Of a stretch of 64,000 nt of DNA, positions 54,447-62,645 are shown piece by piece. The position numbers and the translations under genes are program-made. Every line of letters begins with the position of its first letter. Within the stretch, counting starts at the first letter, position 1. The DNA is taken from positions 29,825-93,824 of IMG/VR virus record IMGVR_UViG_3300025941_000001, one strand, 5' to 3'. Origin of the DNA: a virus. Under the pieces are notes generated by a model. That model did not search any database and had not been told where the DNA came from. It saw nothing but the letters and a program-made list of their open reading frames with translations.

Positions 54447-54784
54447 CCCCCGAGCAAGCCGCCGAGATCATCAACTCAACCGAGCCGGGCTGGCGCGTTC
54501 TCGCGGTCGCGGTGCCGACCCGCGCGCTCCGCGTCATCGGGGATGACCTCGGGCTCAAGTTTCGCGTCGAGCAACTCGACCCGGGCACGGGGCCGTTGAA
54601 GGGCGTCTACACATGGAGGCCAGTCTCCACGCACGCGGGCGATGAGAGCTTCGAGAGCTTCGGCCCGGCGATACAGGATATGTGCACCAAGCAGGTTCGG
54701 CTCAAGGAAAAGATCAAGCTCGCTCAACACGAGAGCCGCATGGCTCGCATCAAGGCAGAGAACCCGCATGGCACAGCCCACTAG
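54443..54784 (+). CDS. Small hypothetical protein
   Basis: 113 residues, MTPEQAAEIINSTEPGWRVL, beta segment LGLKFRVEQLDPGTG and a charged C-terminal helix (QVRLKEKIKLAQHESRMARI). ATGA overlap with the SprT-like gene. Unknown family. Confidence 0.62.
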   Translation: MTPEQAAEIINSTEPGWRVLAVAVPTRALRVIGDDLGLKFRVEQLDPGTGPLKGVYTWRPVSTHAGDESFESFGPAIQDMCTKQVRLKEKIKLAQHESRMARIKAENPHGTAH

Positions 54785-55025
54785 CGCCGCAGTCGTCCGG
54801 CACATCACGCGGGATCACGTCATCATCGCGCCTGAGAAGGGCTATACGGTGACCGTGTTCAACCTCGCCGAGGGTAACGTCGAAGCTATCGTCGCCGCCG
54901 ATGATGGCTCTGAAACCATTCGCCTGCTCGTCGCAGGCCCCGGCCCTGACCAAACGATGTCGATCAAGACCGACAAGAGCGGCGTCGTCGATATTGTCTA
55001 CACTGCAACCGAGGAACAGCCATGA
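54768..55025 (+). CDS. Small beta-rich protein
   Basis: 85 residues, MAQPTSAAVVRHITRDHVII then YTVTVFNLAEGNVEAIVAAD. Looks like a small beta sandwich; acidic end TATEEQP. Unknown family. Confidence 0.6.
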   Translation: MAQPTSAAVVRHITRDHVIIAPEKGYTVTVFNLAEGNVEAIVAADDGSETIRLLVAGPGPDQTMSIKTDKSGVVDIVYTATEEQP

Positions 55026-55384
55026 GCAGCCTTCTACAGCACGCCAAGTTCGAACTCCGCAACGCGGGCCTCTTCGACGCCGACGCCGACTACGGCGGCG
55101 ATGTCGCCGTGCAGGCCACGTCCCTGATGGAGGTGTTCGCGGCGTATGGACATTCCGGCGGAAGCGCCGAGCAAACGCTCAAGGTCTTCGAGACGCTCGC
55201 CCGGGGTCTGCCACTGTCGCCGCTGACCGGCGATGATAGCGAGTGGGAGAAAGAGCGGCCCGGCACGGGGATGCAACAGAACGCGCGCTGCATCCACGTG
55301 TTCAAGGACAATGAGATGTCGTGGGATGTTCGTTTCGGTCGCAAGCCGATCACGTTCCCCTACGCCCCGCCGGAGAAGTTTTAA
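55022..55384 (+). CDS. Conserved phage protein of unknown function
   Basis: 120 residues, MSSLLQHAKFELRNAGLFDA then SLMEVFAAYGHSGGSAEQTL and LARGLPLSPLTGDDSEWEKE. The segments GHSGGSA and PLSPLTGDDSEW recur in a protein family found in phages of very different hosts, usually near replication genes. No activity known to me. Confidence 0.72.
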   Translation: MSSLLQHAKFELRNAGLFDADADYGGDVAVQATSLMEVFAAYGHSGGSAEQTLKVFETLARGLPLSPLTGDDSEWEKERPGTGMQQNARCIHVFKDNEMSWDVRFGRKPITFPYAPPEKF

Positions 55385-55536
55385 TGGCCACATTCATCGG
55401 GGCGATAGTGTGGGCGGTCGCGGTCTTCATCGTCGCCGGTCTTCTGTCGCTCCCAATCTCATGGCAACTCATCACGTTCGGCGTCGCGTGCAGCATGGTA
55501 AGCGACATGATCCGGGATGTGGTCAAAAAGGATTAA
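55384..55536 (+). CDS. Mini membrane protein (50 aa)
   Basis: MATFIGAIVWAVAVFIVAGL then SWQLITFGVACSMVSDMIRD. Two hydrophobic segments. Sits between a cytosolic gene and the DUF2800 gene; GGAG 8 bases upstream. Confidence 0.6.
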   Translation: MATFIGAIVWAVAVFIVAGLLSLPISWQLITFGVACSMVSDMIRDVVKKD

Positions 55537-55537
55537 C

Positions 55538-56821
55538 ATGGCCCACGCAAAGCTTTCGCCCTCGGCCTCGCATCGGTGGATGAATTGTCCCGGCTCCATC
55601 GCCCTCATCGGCGATGATAGCTCGACGACAAATCAGGCGGCGATGCTCGGCACCGCCGCGCACAAGCTCATCGAAATCATGATCCAGAACGATCATCACG
55701 AGGCGCGCGAGTACCACGGCTCGACCTTCCTCGTGAAGGCGGACGGCGACGAAGAGACCGAGTATTATCCGCCCGGCACGCCCGCGCTCGACCCCGAGCA
55801 AGCGCGTCCGGGATGGTTCATGTTCATCGCCGACGAGAAGATGATAGAAGGCGTGCAGCAAACCATTGACGAGGTGGACCGGCTCAAGATGGAGATGTGC
55901 GAAGGGACGGAAGTCTTCTCCGAGCGCTATCTCGACGGCTCGTGGCTCGACGAACGTCTCGGCGGCACGGCCGACGTGACCTTGGTCGAGCCGTTCGGCT
56001 GGATCAACCTCGTCGATCACAAGAACGGCTATATCCTCGTCGAGGCCAAGGACAACGATCAGCTAAAGCAGTACGGTGTCTTTTTGTTGCACGAGCATCC
56101 CGACGCCGAGGGCGTCACGGTGACGATCTCGCAACCGAACGCGCCGCACGCCGAGGGGCTGATCCGCTCGGAACGCTTCACCGCTGATGAGTTGAAGCTC
56201 TACGAAATCCAGATGAAGCAAGCGGCCGAGGCAACCTCGTTGCCGAACGCCCCGCTGCGCGCTGGCGATTGGTGCCTTTGGTGCCCGGCCAAGACGCGGT
56301 GCAAGGCCTATGACGCAATGCTGCTCGAAGAGGCTGGCATCGACTTCGCCGAGGAAGAGCCGCCCGCGATGCTCCCGACGCCGGTCACGACCGCCGACCT
56401 CGCGCACAAGATGGAATGGGTCCCCGTGATCGAAGCGTGGATTGGCAACATCAAGGCCGACATCCAACGCGAGCTTGAGAACGGCAACGAGGTGCCCGGC
56501 TGGAAACTCGTGCGCGGTCGCTCGAAGCGCCGATGGATGAGCGAGGCCGCTGTCAAGGAAAAGCTGATCGACGAACTGGGTCTGGCCGAGGCCGATCTGC
56601 TCGTCGAGCCCAAGCTCAAGACGCCTGCGCAAATCGAGAAGCTCGGCGTCGGCAAGGAACAGCGGAAGGCGGTCAAGGCCGCCGTCAGTGAATTGGCGTT
56701 CATGCCCAACGGCGCGCTCGCCATCGCACCGTCGTATGATCCGCGCGAGGCCGCGAGCGCACTCGATGACGCGGCCAACGAGTTCATGACTGACGAGGAT
56801 GATGGGGATGACTTCTCATGA
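55538..56821 (+). CDS. DUF2800 PD-(D/E)XK nuclease
   Basis: 427 residues starting MAHAKLSPSASHRWMNCPGS. GTAAHKLIE (38-46) gives the conserved His; a later NLVDHKNG then VEAKDNDQLKQYG carries the D...ExK nuclease core and the QLKQY helix. C17 and the C-terminal WCLWCPAKTRC can bind an Fe-S cluster, as in Cas4/AddB-type nucleases. DUF2800 genes are typically followed, as here, by DUF2815 and a family A polymerase. Likely a recombination or replication exonuclease. Confidence 0.88.
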   Translation: MAHAKLSPSASHRWMNCPGSIALIGDDSSTTNQAAMLGTAAHKLIEIMIQNDHHEAREYHGSTFLVKADGDEETEYYPPGTPALDPEQARPGWFMFIADEKMIEGVQQTIDEVDRLKMEMCEGTEVFSERYLDGSWLDERLGGTADVTLVEPFGWINLVDHKNGYILVEAKDNDQLKQYGVFLLHEHPDAEGVTVTISQPNAPHAEGLIRSERFTADELKLYEIQMKQAAEATSLPNAPLRAGDWCLWCPAKTRCKAYDAMLLEEAGIDFAEEEPPAMLPTPVTTADLAHKMEWVPVIEAWIGNIKADIQRELENGNEVPGWKLVRGRSKRRWMSEAAVKEKLIDELGLAEADLLVEPKLKTPAQIEKLGVGKEQRKAVKAAVSELAFMPNGALAIAPSYDPREAASALDDAANEFMTDEDDGDDFS

Positions 56822-57042
56822 TCACGCAAGCTGACATCGACCGCGATCTCGCGCACGCTCAGGAGAATGGTTTCTTCACCGACATGAAGCGGTGCACGGT
56901 CGCCGAGATCGTGCTCGACCTTCAAACATACTCGCAAACATGCGAGGATGAGCCCGACGAAGTCTTGACGCCGCTAGTGCAAGCGTGGTATGACGCCCAA
57001 CTCTTTGGGGATAGCCAAGCTGGTAAGGCGGCGGACTGTTAA
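56818..57042 (+). CDS. Small helical protein overlapping tRNA
   Basis: 74 residues, MITQADIDRDLAHAQENGFF, helical with VAEIVLDLQTYSQTCEDEPD. The last 12 codons are read from the 5' half of the tRNA-Asn gene (57005-57079), which is unusual. ATGA overlap with the DUF2800 gene. The overlap may mean the stop was captured when the tRNA arrived. Confidence 0.6.
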   Translation: MITQADIDRDLAHAQENGFFTDMKRCTVAEIVLDLQTYSQTCEDEPDEVLTPLVQAWYDAQLFGDSQAGKAADC

Positions 57043-57079
57043 TCCGTGATCGTAGGTTCGAACCCTACTCCCCGAGCCA
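57005..57079 (+). tRNA. tRNA-Asn (GTT), CCA encoded
   Basis: Acceptor TTGGGGA / TCCCCGA, D-arm GCC..GGC, anticodon stem GCGGA / TCCGT with loop CTGTTAA (anticodon GTT), 4-base variable region, T-arm GTAGG-TTCGAAC-CCTAC, discriminator G and CCA at 57077-57079. All arms pair with only G-T wobbles. Supplies asparagine tRNA; the acceptor stem differs from what I expect of the host-type gene, so this looks phage-borne rather than an attachment remnant. Confidence 0.95.
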
Positions 57080-57099
57080 AATTCAAAGAGGGAGCCACC

Positions 57100-57447
57100 A
57101 TGCAGCCGACCACGACACGCGGAGCCCAGTATAATTTCCAGAAGCCGGAAAACTGGAACGACGAAGAGCAGGGCGCGTCCTGCGGCGATCTCCAAGTGCG
57201 CAAGCAGATGTCCGGACCGCAAGGCCGCATCGAATGCGTAAGCGCGTGGAAGCCCAGCGTCGAGGACCTCGCGCTGCTCAACCGTGGCGGCGTCGTCGAG
57301 CTTGCGATCTGTGCGCTTGATCAGCCGGTCGTCGGCATGTGCGTGGTCGAGCCTGTCGGCGGCATCCTCGAAAGCGATCAGGCATCGCTCGACCGAGCGA
57401 TCACAATCAACGAGCACGCCCATGGAGACGACAGCCATGGGGCATGA
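57100..57447 (+). CDS. Small hypothetical protein after tRNA
   Basis: 115 residues from ATG 57100 (GGGAG 6 bases upstream), MQPTTTRGAQYNFQKPENWN, then LALLNRGGVVELAICALDQP and VVGMCVVEPVGGILES. Compact alpha-beta. Ends HAHGDDSHGA within the next gene's start region. Confidence 0.64.
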   Translation: MQPTTTRGAQYNFQKPENWNDEEQGASCGDLQVRKQMSGPQGRIECVSAWKPSVEDLALLNRGGVVELAICALDQPVVGMCVVEPVGGILESDQASLDRAITINEHAHGDDSHGA

Positions 57448-58162
57448 CGAGCACGGCCCGGCGTATCCCGAGCCGCCCAAGGACAGTGTCCCGGTCCTGC
57501 TCTCGCGCGGTGAGTACCGCATCTCCCGGGAGGCATATGAACACTATGGAGCCGACATGCTCGAAGCCCTCAATCGTCCGCCGTATCGCTGCCCGATTTG
57601 TCGTGGTGATAGCTGGCGCTATGTTGAATGCGAGTATCCGGGTTGTCCTGATGGTCGTGATCGTGGACATCCGCATGCGGCGCTCCGGGAGACGTATGAC
57701 GGACCGGCACCTTCGAAGCATCCCGTAGCGCGGGTTCTGTTCGGCTGCGCGCTCGTCATCGCGCTCGTCATGTATATGATGTGGCCGCGCTCGGCTCCGG
57801 CTATGGATCACGGCTTCAACCCGGACAACGCGACCGTGAAGTGGATGGAGAGCCTCCAGCGTCCGAACACGCCCGGCTCGTGCTGCGGCAAGGGCGACGG
57901 CTACCCGGTCGAGGACTACTGGCCGAACCCGGACGGCTCGTGGACAGCGAAGATCGGCGACGGCTCAGCCATGAAGTATCCGGACGGCACGACCCGCGAG
58001 TATATCGCCAGCGGCACCGAGGTCATCGTGCCGAGAGAACTCGTCAATCCGTGGGATGACGACCTTGGCAACCCGACCGATGTCAGTTGGCTTTTCATGA
58101 CCGTTCACGCGGCCGAAGTTGGCACGATCTATTGCCTCATTCGGCATCCTCAAGGGGGATAA
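57437..58162 (+). CDS. Membrane protein with zinc knuckle inside and Cys domain outside
   Basis: 241 residues from ATG 57437 (GGAG 9 bases upstream; ATG 57422 possible). The N-terminal part has CPICRGDSWRYVECEYPGC, a DnaJ-like zinc knuckle. One membrane helix (VLFGCALVIALVMYMMW) lies at about 100-117. The C-terminal ~120 residues begin HGFNPDNATVKWMESLQRPN then SCCGKGDGYPVEDYWPNPDG, a domain I associate with exported phage or bacterial proteins with a conserved CCG. Topology would put it in the periplasm. Role unknown. Confidence 0.68.
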   Translation: MGHDEHGPAYPEPPKDSVPVLLSRGEYRISREAYEHYGADMLEALNRPPYRCPICRGDSWRYVECEYPGCPDGRDRGHPHAALRETYDGPAPSKHPVARVLFGCALVIALVMYMMWPRSAPAMDHGFNPDNATVKWMESLQRPNTPGSCCGKGDGYPVEDYWPNPDGSWTAKIGDGSAMKYPDGTTREYIASGTEVIVPRELVNPWDDDLGNPTDVSWLFMTVHAAEVGTIYCLIRHPQGG

Positions 58163-58164
58163 AA

Positions 58165-58317
58165 ATGACTTGTGAAAGTTGCGCGCGTCGTCGTGTTGAG
58201 ATGGCGATCATCGTGAAGGCCGGGCAGGAGTGGATCAAAAACCCAGCCGGTCCGAGGGTGGACGAGATCATCCTTCGTCTCCGCGCGGAAGCCATTGCCA
58301 AGGGGGAATTGAAATGA
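58165..58317 (+). CDS. Short hypothetical protein (50 aa)
   Basis: MTCESCARRRVEMAIIVKAG then NPAGPRVDEIILRLRAEAIA. CxxC near the start and a helical remainder. Small phage proteins with this opening are common. ATGA overlap with the PAP2 gene. Confidence 0.6.
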   Translation: MTCESCARRRVEMAIIVKAGQEWIKNPAGPRVDEIILRLRAEAIAKGELK

Positions 58318-58934
58318 CGTTGCTCGACCGTGTTCTGGAGCTTTGGATCACTGTCGTCATGATTGTCGGGGGATATCAGTTTTACTTCTGGGCGCAGCGC
58401 CAGACGTTTTTCGATGCCCGATACTTCGAGACGAAGTGGGATCAAAAGATCAACTTTGATCCGCGCTGGGTCTGGATTTATTCCGGGCTCTACTACCCGA
58501 TGATCCTGCTCGCCGCGCTGTCGGTGCCGACGTGGACCGAGTACGCCTACACGGTCGGCTGTTTTCTCTCACTGCTCGCCATACAGGTGACGTTCTTCGT
58601 CCTCTGGCCGGTCGCCATTCCAGCGACGTGGCGCGATGCGGCGCACGTGCACGAGGCGCGCGGCTCCAAGCCGCACTCGATGCGTATGCTCGACATGGTC
58701 TGGAGCTACGACAAGCTCCGCAATAGTCTGCCTAGCATGCACGTGAGCGTCGCCATGATGGTTGATCTAACCATCGGCCGCAACTGGCCGACCATGGGGA
58801 TCATCTGCGCGGCGTTCCCGTTGCTGATCGCGATCTCCGCGCTCAAAACCAAGCAGCACTATGTCGTGGATGTCGTCCCCGGGGCGCTGCTCGGGGCTGC
58901 AACATTTTTCGCTTGGCATCAATTTATCGCTTGA
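58314..58934 (+). CDS. PAP2-family membrane phosphatase
   Basis: 206 residues with about five membrane helices. The active-site motifs are present: SLPSMHVSVAM (His 143, PSMH in place of PSGH) and SALKTKQHYVVDVVPG (His 182, Asp 186). This spacing and the TKQHY form fit the lipid phosphatase / phosphotransferase branch. It probably removes or transfers a phosphate of a membrane lipid or isoprenoid carrier, which could alter the envelope during infection. PAP2 genes are uncommon in phages. Confidence 0.82.
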   Translation: MTLLDRVLELWITVVMIVGGYQFYFWAQRQTFFDARYFETKWDQKINFDPRWVWIYSGLYYPMILLAALSVPTWTEYAYTVGCFLSLLAIQVTFFVLWPVAIPATWRDAAHVHEARGSKPHSMRMLDMVWSYDKLRNSLPSMHVSVAMMVDLTIGRNWPTMGIICAAFPLLIAISALKTKQHYVVDVVPGALLGAATFFAWHQFIA

Positions 58935-58959
58935 CATAGGGTTAACACTTCGTTAATAC
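58931..58959 (+). promoter_or_regulatory. Promoter of DUF2815 gene with TTAA-N7-TTAA box
   Basis: TTGACA (58931-58936), 17 bases, TAATAC (58954-58959). The spacer reads GGGTTAACACTTCG and with the -10 forms TTAA-N7-TTAA (58942-58956), the CtrA-type half-site spacing. About 55 bases before the gene. Confidence 0.68.
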
Positions 58960-59013
58960 CCGTCCCTGCCAAGTCCAATTATCACATCACATCAAATCGA
59001 AAGGACGGACACC

Positions 59014-59640
59014 ATGGCAAACGCTGCTACAACTGCGCCCGGCAAAAAGGGCTCCCGCTTGCTGACCCCGAAGTTCCGCGTCAGCTTCCCCCAAGTCTTC
59101 GAGAAGGCCAGCTACAACAACGGGACCCCTCGGTTCTCGCTCGTCGGCCTGTTCTACCCGAAGCAATTCACCGACGCCGACAAGGCCAAGTGGGATGCCA
59201 TCAAGAAGAAACTCGGCGAGGTTTGCGTCGAGTTCTTCAAGAAGGACATCAAGACCATGAAGGAAGATCGGTCTTTCAAAATCCCCTTCCACAAGGGGAA
59301 CGAGAAGGACTATCAGGGCTACGGTGATCCGGACATGGTGTTCTTCTCCATGGCCAACTCGAAGCGTCGCCCGCAAATCCTCGACGTGTCGGGCAACGCC
59401 ATCACGGCCGAGAACTCGGAAGAGTTCTACGCCGGTTGCTGGGCTCGCGCCTCGGTCAACCCCTACGCCTTCAACAACATCGGCAAGGGTCTGGCCATCG
59501 GTCTGGGCAATATTCAGAAGCTCGGCGACGACGAGAGCTTCGAAGGCTTCACCTCGGCCGAGGACGATTTCGGCGATGATCCGGCCGAAGGTTTCGGCTC
59601 GGATGACGACGATCTCGGCGGTGACGACGATCTGGGCTAG
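59014..59640 (+). CDS. DUF2815 ssDNA-binding protein
   Basis: 208 residues, MANAATTAPGKKGSRLLTPK, AAGGA 8 bases upstream. Core features of DUF2815 are visible: RVSFPQVFEKASYNNG, FSLVGLFYPKQF, IPFHKGNEKDYQGYGDPDMV and SEEFYAGCWARASVNPYAF. These OB-fold proteins coat ssDNA and work with the DUF2800 nuclease. The C-terminus is a long acidic tail ending DDLGGDDDLG, comparable to SSB tails. Own promoter and downstream hairpin suggest high expression. Confidence 0.9.
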   Translation: MANAATTAPGKKGSRLLTPKFRVSFPQVFEKASYNNGTPRFSLVGLFYPKQFTDADKAKWDAIKKKLGEVCVEFFKKDIKTMKEDRSFKIPFHKGNEKDYQGYGDPDMVFFSMANSKRRPQILDVSGNAITAENSEEFYAGCWARASVNPYAFNNIGKGLAIGLGNIQKLGDDESFEGFTSAEDDFGDDPAEGFGSDDDDLGGDDDLG

Positions 59641-59704
59641 TCTCGGGCACAGTCCCGTAACGGCAAGCCGTATCCGCGCTGATGACACAGCCGGGAGACT
59701 ATTA

Positions 59705-59738
59705 GGGGCGCGATTTCGGTTCACCGATTTCGCGCCCC
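59705..59738 (+). terminator. Two-part hairpin after DUF2815 gene
   Basis: GGGGCGCG (59705-59712) with CGCGCCCC (59731-59738) and an inner CGGT / ACCG stem. An outer pair TAGTCTC / GAGACTA (59638-59644 and 59696-59702) may extend the structure. No T-run. Confidence 0.55.
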
Positions 59739-59745
59739 AACCATA

Positions 59746-59774
59746 TTGACAGCCTTTTGAGACAGTGCTTTGTC
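59746..59774 (+). promoter_or_regulatory. Possible promoter before 59808 gene
   Basis: TTGACA (59746-59751) then 17 bases and TTTGTC. The -10 is poor, so confidence is low; placement after a hairpin and before the polymerase operon is suitable. Confidence 0.35.
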
Positions 59775-59807
59775 ATGGCATTCTGTCCCCTCTGGAAAGG
59801 TCCTTCA

Positions 59808-60086
59808 ATGTCCCCAACCGAAACGAAGATTGAGCTTGTCACAGAGAGCATCGAGGCTCTCGTGCTCGCCGAGGTCATCGCTACCAACCCCGCGTGCTCC
59901 GAACACGAACGGCACATCGCCGTCAAGAATGTTCGCGACGCCCGCGAGTGCCTCTCGAAGGCGCTCAAGGAATTTCTGGCACCGACGCTGCGCGTCGTGC
60001 GAGTACAGGATCAGCGCATCGCTGGCGCTATCGAGCGCACGGTCACGCGCACCACGGTCGAAGATCGTCGGCCCAATCTCGCATGA
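59808..60086 (+). CDS. Small protein before DNA polymerase
   Basis: 92 residues from ATG 59808 (AAGG 7 bases upstream). MSPTETKIELVTESIEALVL, CSEHERHIAVKNVRDARECL and APTLRVVRVQDQRIAGAIER. Helical then basic. ATGA overlap with the polymerase, so co-translated; could be a processivity or accessory factor, unproven. Confidence 0.62.
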   Translation: MSPTETKIELVTESIEALVLAEVIATNPACSEHERHIAVKNVRDARECLSKALKEFLAPTLRVVRVQDQRIAGAIERTVTRTTVEDRRPNLA

Positions 60087-62635
60087 TCACTCTGGATTTC
60101 GAAACCCGTAGCGCCGCCGACCTCATCAAGTGGGGACAGCGACGCTATGCGCTCGATACGAGCACGCAAGCTCTCTGCTTGGCGTGGACGTTCGATCAAG
60201 AGGACGAGGTCCATCTCTGGCACCGCGATCATCCATGGATTAAGAAGAGCCCACGCCCTGACCGGCTCATCGAACGCATTAGGAGTGGCGAGAAGGTCGA
60301 GGCCCACAACGCGGGTTTCGAGTTCAATATCTGGAATGAAACACTTCGCCGGGAGTTTCCTGAGTTCGACGTGGAGTTGACAGTCGATCAGATGCACTGT
60401 TCGGCGGCGAAGGCCTCATGTCTGTCTCTGCCCCGGGGACTGGAGGACGCCATTCGCGCGGTCGGCCTGCCTGATCACAAGATCGCGGACGGCAAGCGCC
60501 TGATCAACAAGCTGTCGAAGCCAATGCCTCGGCGGGCTGTTATTGAAGTGCCCGGCGATACGTTCCGCGAAGTGATGCGGTCCCAGATGAACGAACTCTG
60601 GGAGCCCGGCGAGTACGTCACTGAGCAAACTGTCTACGGCATCGCGGATGAAGTAGCTGACGAATACGGAGACAGCGCGCCGGTCGCAATCCGCGAGGCG
60701 GTCCGGAATGACTTTCATCGCGCGGTCAAGACTGGCGTCCTGACATTCGTCGAAGACGGTCTCTATCGCTGGACCGAAAAGCCGCCCAAACCGATCAAGC
60801 TGACCGGCGTCAAACAGGTTTCCAGCAAGAGCCCAATCGAGTTCTGCGAAGAGGAAGAAGAGCACCGCAAAAACTGGGCCTATTGCAAGGGCGACGTGAT
60901 CGCCGAGCGCGGCCTGTCCAACTTTTGCCCGGAGATGTCCGAGCAAGAGCGTCGATACTGGCTGATGGACTTCCGGATGAACCTCCGGGGCATCAAGCTC
61001 GACAAGAAGGCGGCCCGCGTCGCGCTCGACATGGCCGCGAAAGAAACCGACAGGCTCAACGGCGAGCTAAAAGACATCACTGGAGGCGTTGTCGAGAAGG
61101 GCTCCCAACGTGCCGTCCTGCTTAAATGGGCGAACGGGCGGCTCGTAGAACTCGGTCGTGACCCGCTTGAGAACACAAAGGCTGACACGCTTTCATTCGC
61201 GCTCGACGGCGTCCCGACCAAGGCTGGCGACGAGGCCTTCGAGGCGGCCGAAGATCGCATGAAAGAGGCGTGGGACGCTCTCGGCGAGGAAGGCGCGCGG
61301 GTCAACCGGGCGCTGCGCATATGCATGGAGGTGAACCGCTCGTCGGTCGCCAAGTACAAGCGCATGGTGCAGTCGGTCTGCCCGGACGGACGCCTGCACG
61401 ATATCATGCTCTACAACGGAGCCGACCGCACTGGACGGTGGTCCGGCAAGGGCGTGCAGCCCCACAACTTCGTTCGCGGCTACGGCGCGGGATACAAGGG
61501 CCTCACTTCGGACGGGCTCGACGAGATGGGCGACGCGTGGCGCGATATCATGTCGCTCGACCGCGAACTCGTCACGCTCCAGTGGGGCGAGCCCATGGTT
61601 GCTCTGGCCAAAGCCTGTCGCGGCGCGCTGATCGCGAGCCCGGGCAAAGAACTCTACGCGGCCGACTTCAACGCCATCGAAGCTCGCAAGCTCGCGTGGC
61701 TGTCGGGCTGTGCTGACATGCTCGCGATGTTCGTTCCGGGCAAAGATATTTACTGCGACATGGCATCCGCCATCTATGGTCGCACCATCACGAAAGCCGA
61801 CAAGTCGGAGCGTAACCTCGGCAAGAAAGCCATCCTCGGGCTGGGCTACGCGATGGGCTGGGAGAAATTCCAAGCGACCGTCTACATGGATGAAGGCATC
61901 TGGCTCGACGATGAGTTCTGTCAGATGGTGGTCCGCGTCTATCGCAAAGACAAGTACCCCGAGGTCCCGGCGCTCTGGCGCGCGACCGAGAAGGCGGCTA
62001 TCGCGGCTGTCCTCGAAGGCGGCGAGCACTATTGCGGCGGCGATGAGTTCGGCATCGGGGCCGTCTCCTACTTCATGAGCGATGACGGCAACTTCCTGCA
62101 TTGCCGTCTGCCCTCGGGTCGTCTGCTCGCGTATCTCTATCCGCGCGTCAACATGCGTGTCACTTATCGCTTCGCCGCGCTCAATGCTCGCGGTCGGCCG
62201 ACGACTGTCAACTTCCCGGCGAAGAAGAGCGTCGCCCAGCATCGTGTCCGCTGGCACGCCGAGAAGATGGCCGCCAAGCAGAACAAAACGCTTCTGCCTG
62301 ATCCGCCAGAGAGCTTCATCTCGCCGCACCTCTCGTTCATGGGCCGCGATACCTACACCAAGCAGTGGAAGCGCTGCGGCACGCACGGCGGCTCGCTCGT
62401 CGAGAACTACGATCAGGCATCGTCGCGTGATCTGCTCGCCGAGGCTATGCTGCGCGTCGATGAGTTGCCCGAGTTCGATCTGCTTTTGTCCATCCATGAC
62501 GAAGTGATCGCAGAAGCGGCCAAAGGCACTTGCAAAGTTCACGAGTTTGAGGCAATCATGTCCGAGGTGCCGGACTGGGCACCGAACATGCCCATCACAG
62601 CCGAAGGTTGGGTCGGACCAAGACTAAGAAAATAG
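60083..62635 (+). CDS. DNA polymerase, family A with 3'-5' exonuclease
   Basis: 850 residues from ATG 60083 (ATGA overlap); the longer frame to 59894 is rejected. Proofreading domain: ITLDFETRSAADL (D5, E7) and EAHNAGFEFNIWNE. Polymerase motifs: A AADFNAIEARKLAWL (~527), B RNLGKKAILGLGYAMG (~575), C LLSIHDEVIAEA (~803). GADRTGRWSGKGVQPHNF before motif A is typical of phage enzymes of the DUF2800 cluster. Longer than T7 polymerase (704) because of an insert with a DEVADEYGDSAPVAI segment near 190-240. Replicates the phage genome. Confidence 0.95.
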   Translation: MITLDFETRSAADLIKWGQRRYALDTSTQALCLAWTFDQEDEVHLWHRDHPWIKKSPRPDRLIERIRSGEKVEAHNAGFEFNIWNETLRREFPEFDVELTVDQMHCSAAKASCLSLPRGLEDAIRAVGLPDHKIADGKRLINKLSKPMPRRAVIEVPGDTFREVMRSQMNELWEPGEYVTEQTVYGIADEVADEYGDSAPVAIREAVRNDFHRAVKTGVLTFVEDGLYRWTEKPPKPIKLTGVKQVSSKSPIEFCEEEEEHRKNWAYCKGDVIAERGLSNFCPEMSEQERRYWLMDFRMNLRGIKLDKKAARVALDMAAKETDRLNGELKDITGGVVEKGSQRAVLLKWANGRLVELGRDPLENTKADTLSFALDGVPTKAGDEAFEAAEDRMKEAWDALGEEGARVNRALRICMEVNRSSVAKYKRMVQSVCPDGRLHDIMLYNGADRTGRWSGKGVQPHNFVRGYGAGYKGLTSDGLDEMGDAWRDIMSLDRELVTLQWGEPMVALAKACRGALIASPGKELYAADFNAIEARKLAWLSGCADMLAMFVPGKDIYCDMASAIYGRTITKADKSERNLGKKAILGLGYAMGWEKFQATVYMDEGIWLDDEFCQMVVRVYRKDKYPEVPALWRATEKAAIAAVLEGGEHYCGGDEFGIGAVSYFMSDDGNFLHCRLPSGRLLAYLYPRVNMRVTYRFAALNARGRPTTVNFPAKKSVAQHRVRWHAEKMAAKQNKTLLPDPPESFISPHLSFMGRDTYTKQWKRCGTHGGSLVENYDQASSRDLLAEAMLRVDELPEFDLLLSIHDEVIAEAAKGTCKVHEFEAIMSEVPDWAPNMPITAEGWVGPRLRK

Positions 62636-62645
62636 GGGGACTGGA

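Noticed and set aside
57005-57079. tRNA-Asn as an attachment site remnant
   Set aside because: The tRNA is complete with all arms and CCA, no direct repeat was seen and no integrase is present in the window.
61193-62542. 449-codon minus-strand frame inside the DNA polymerase gene
   Set aside because: Overlaps polymerase motifs A to C on the other strand; shadow of biased codon use.
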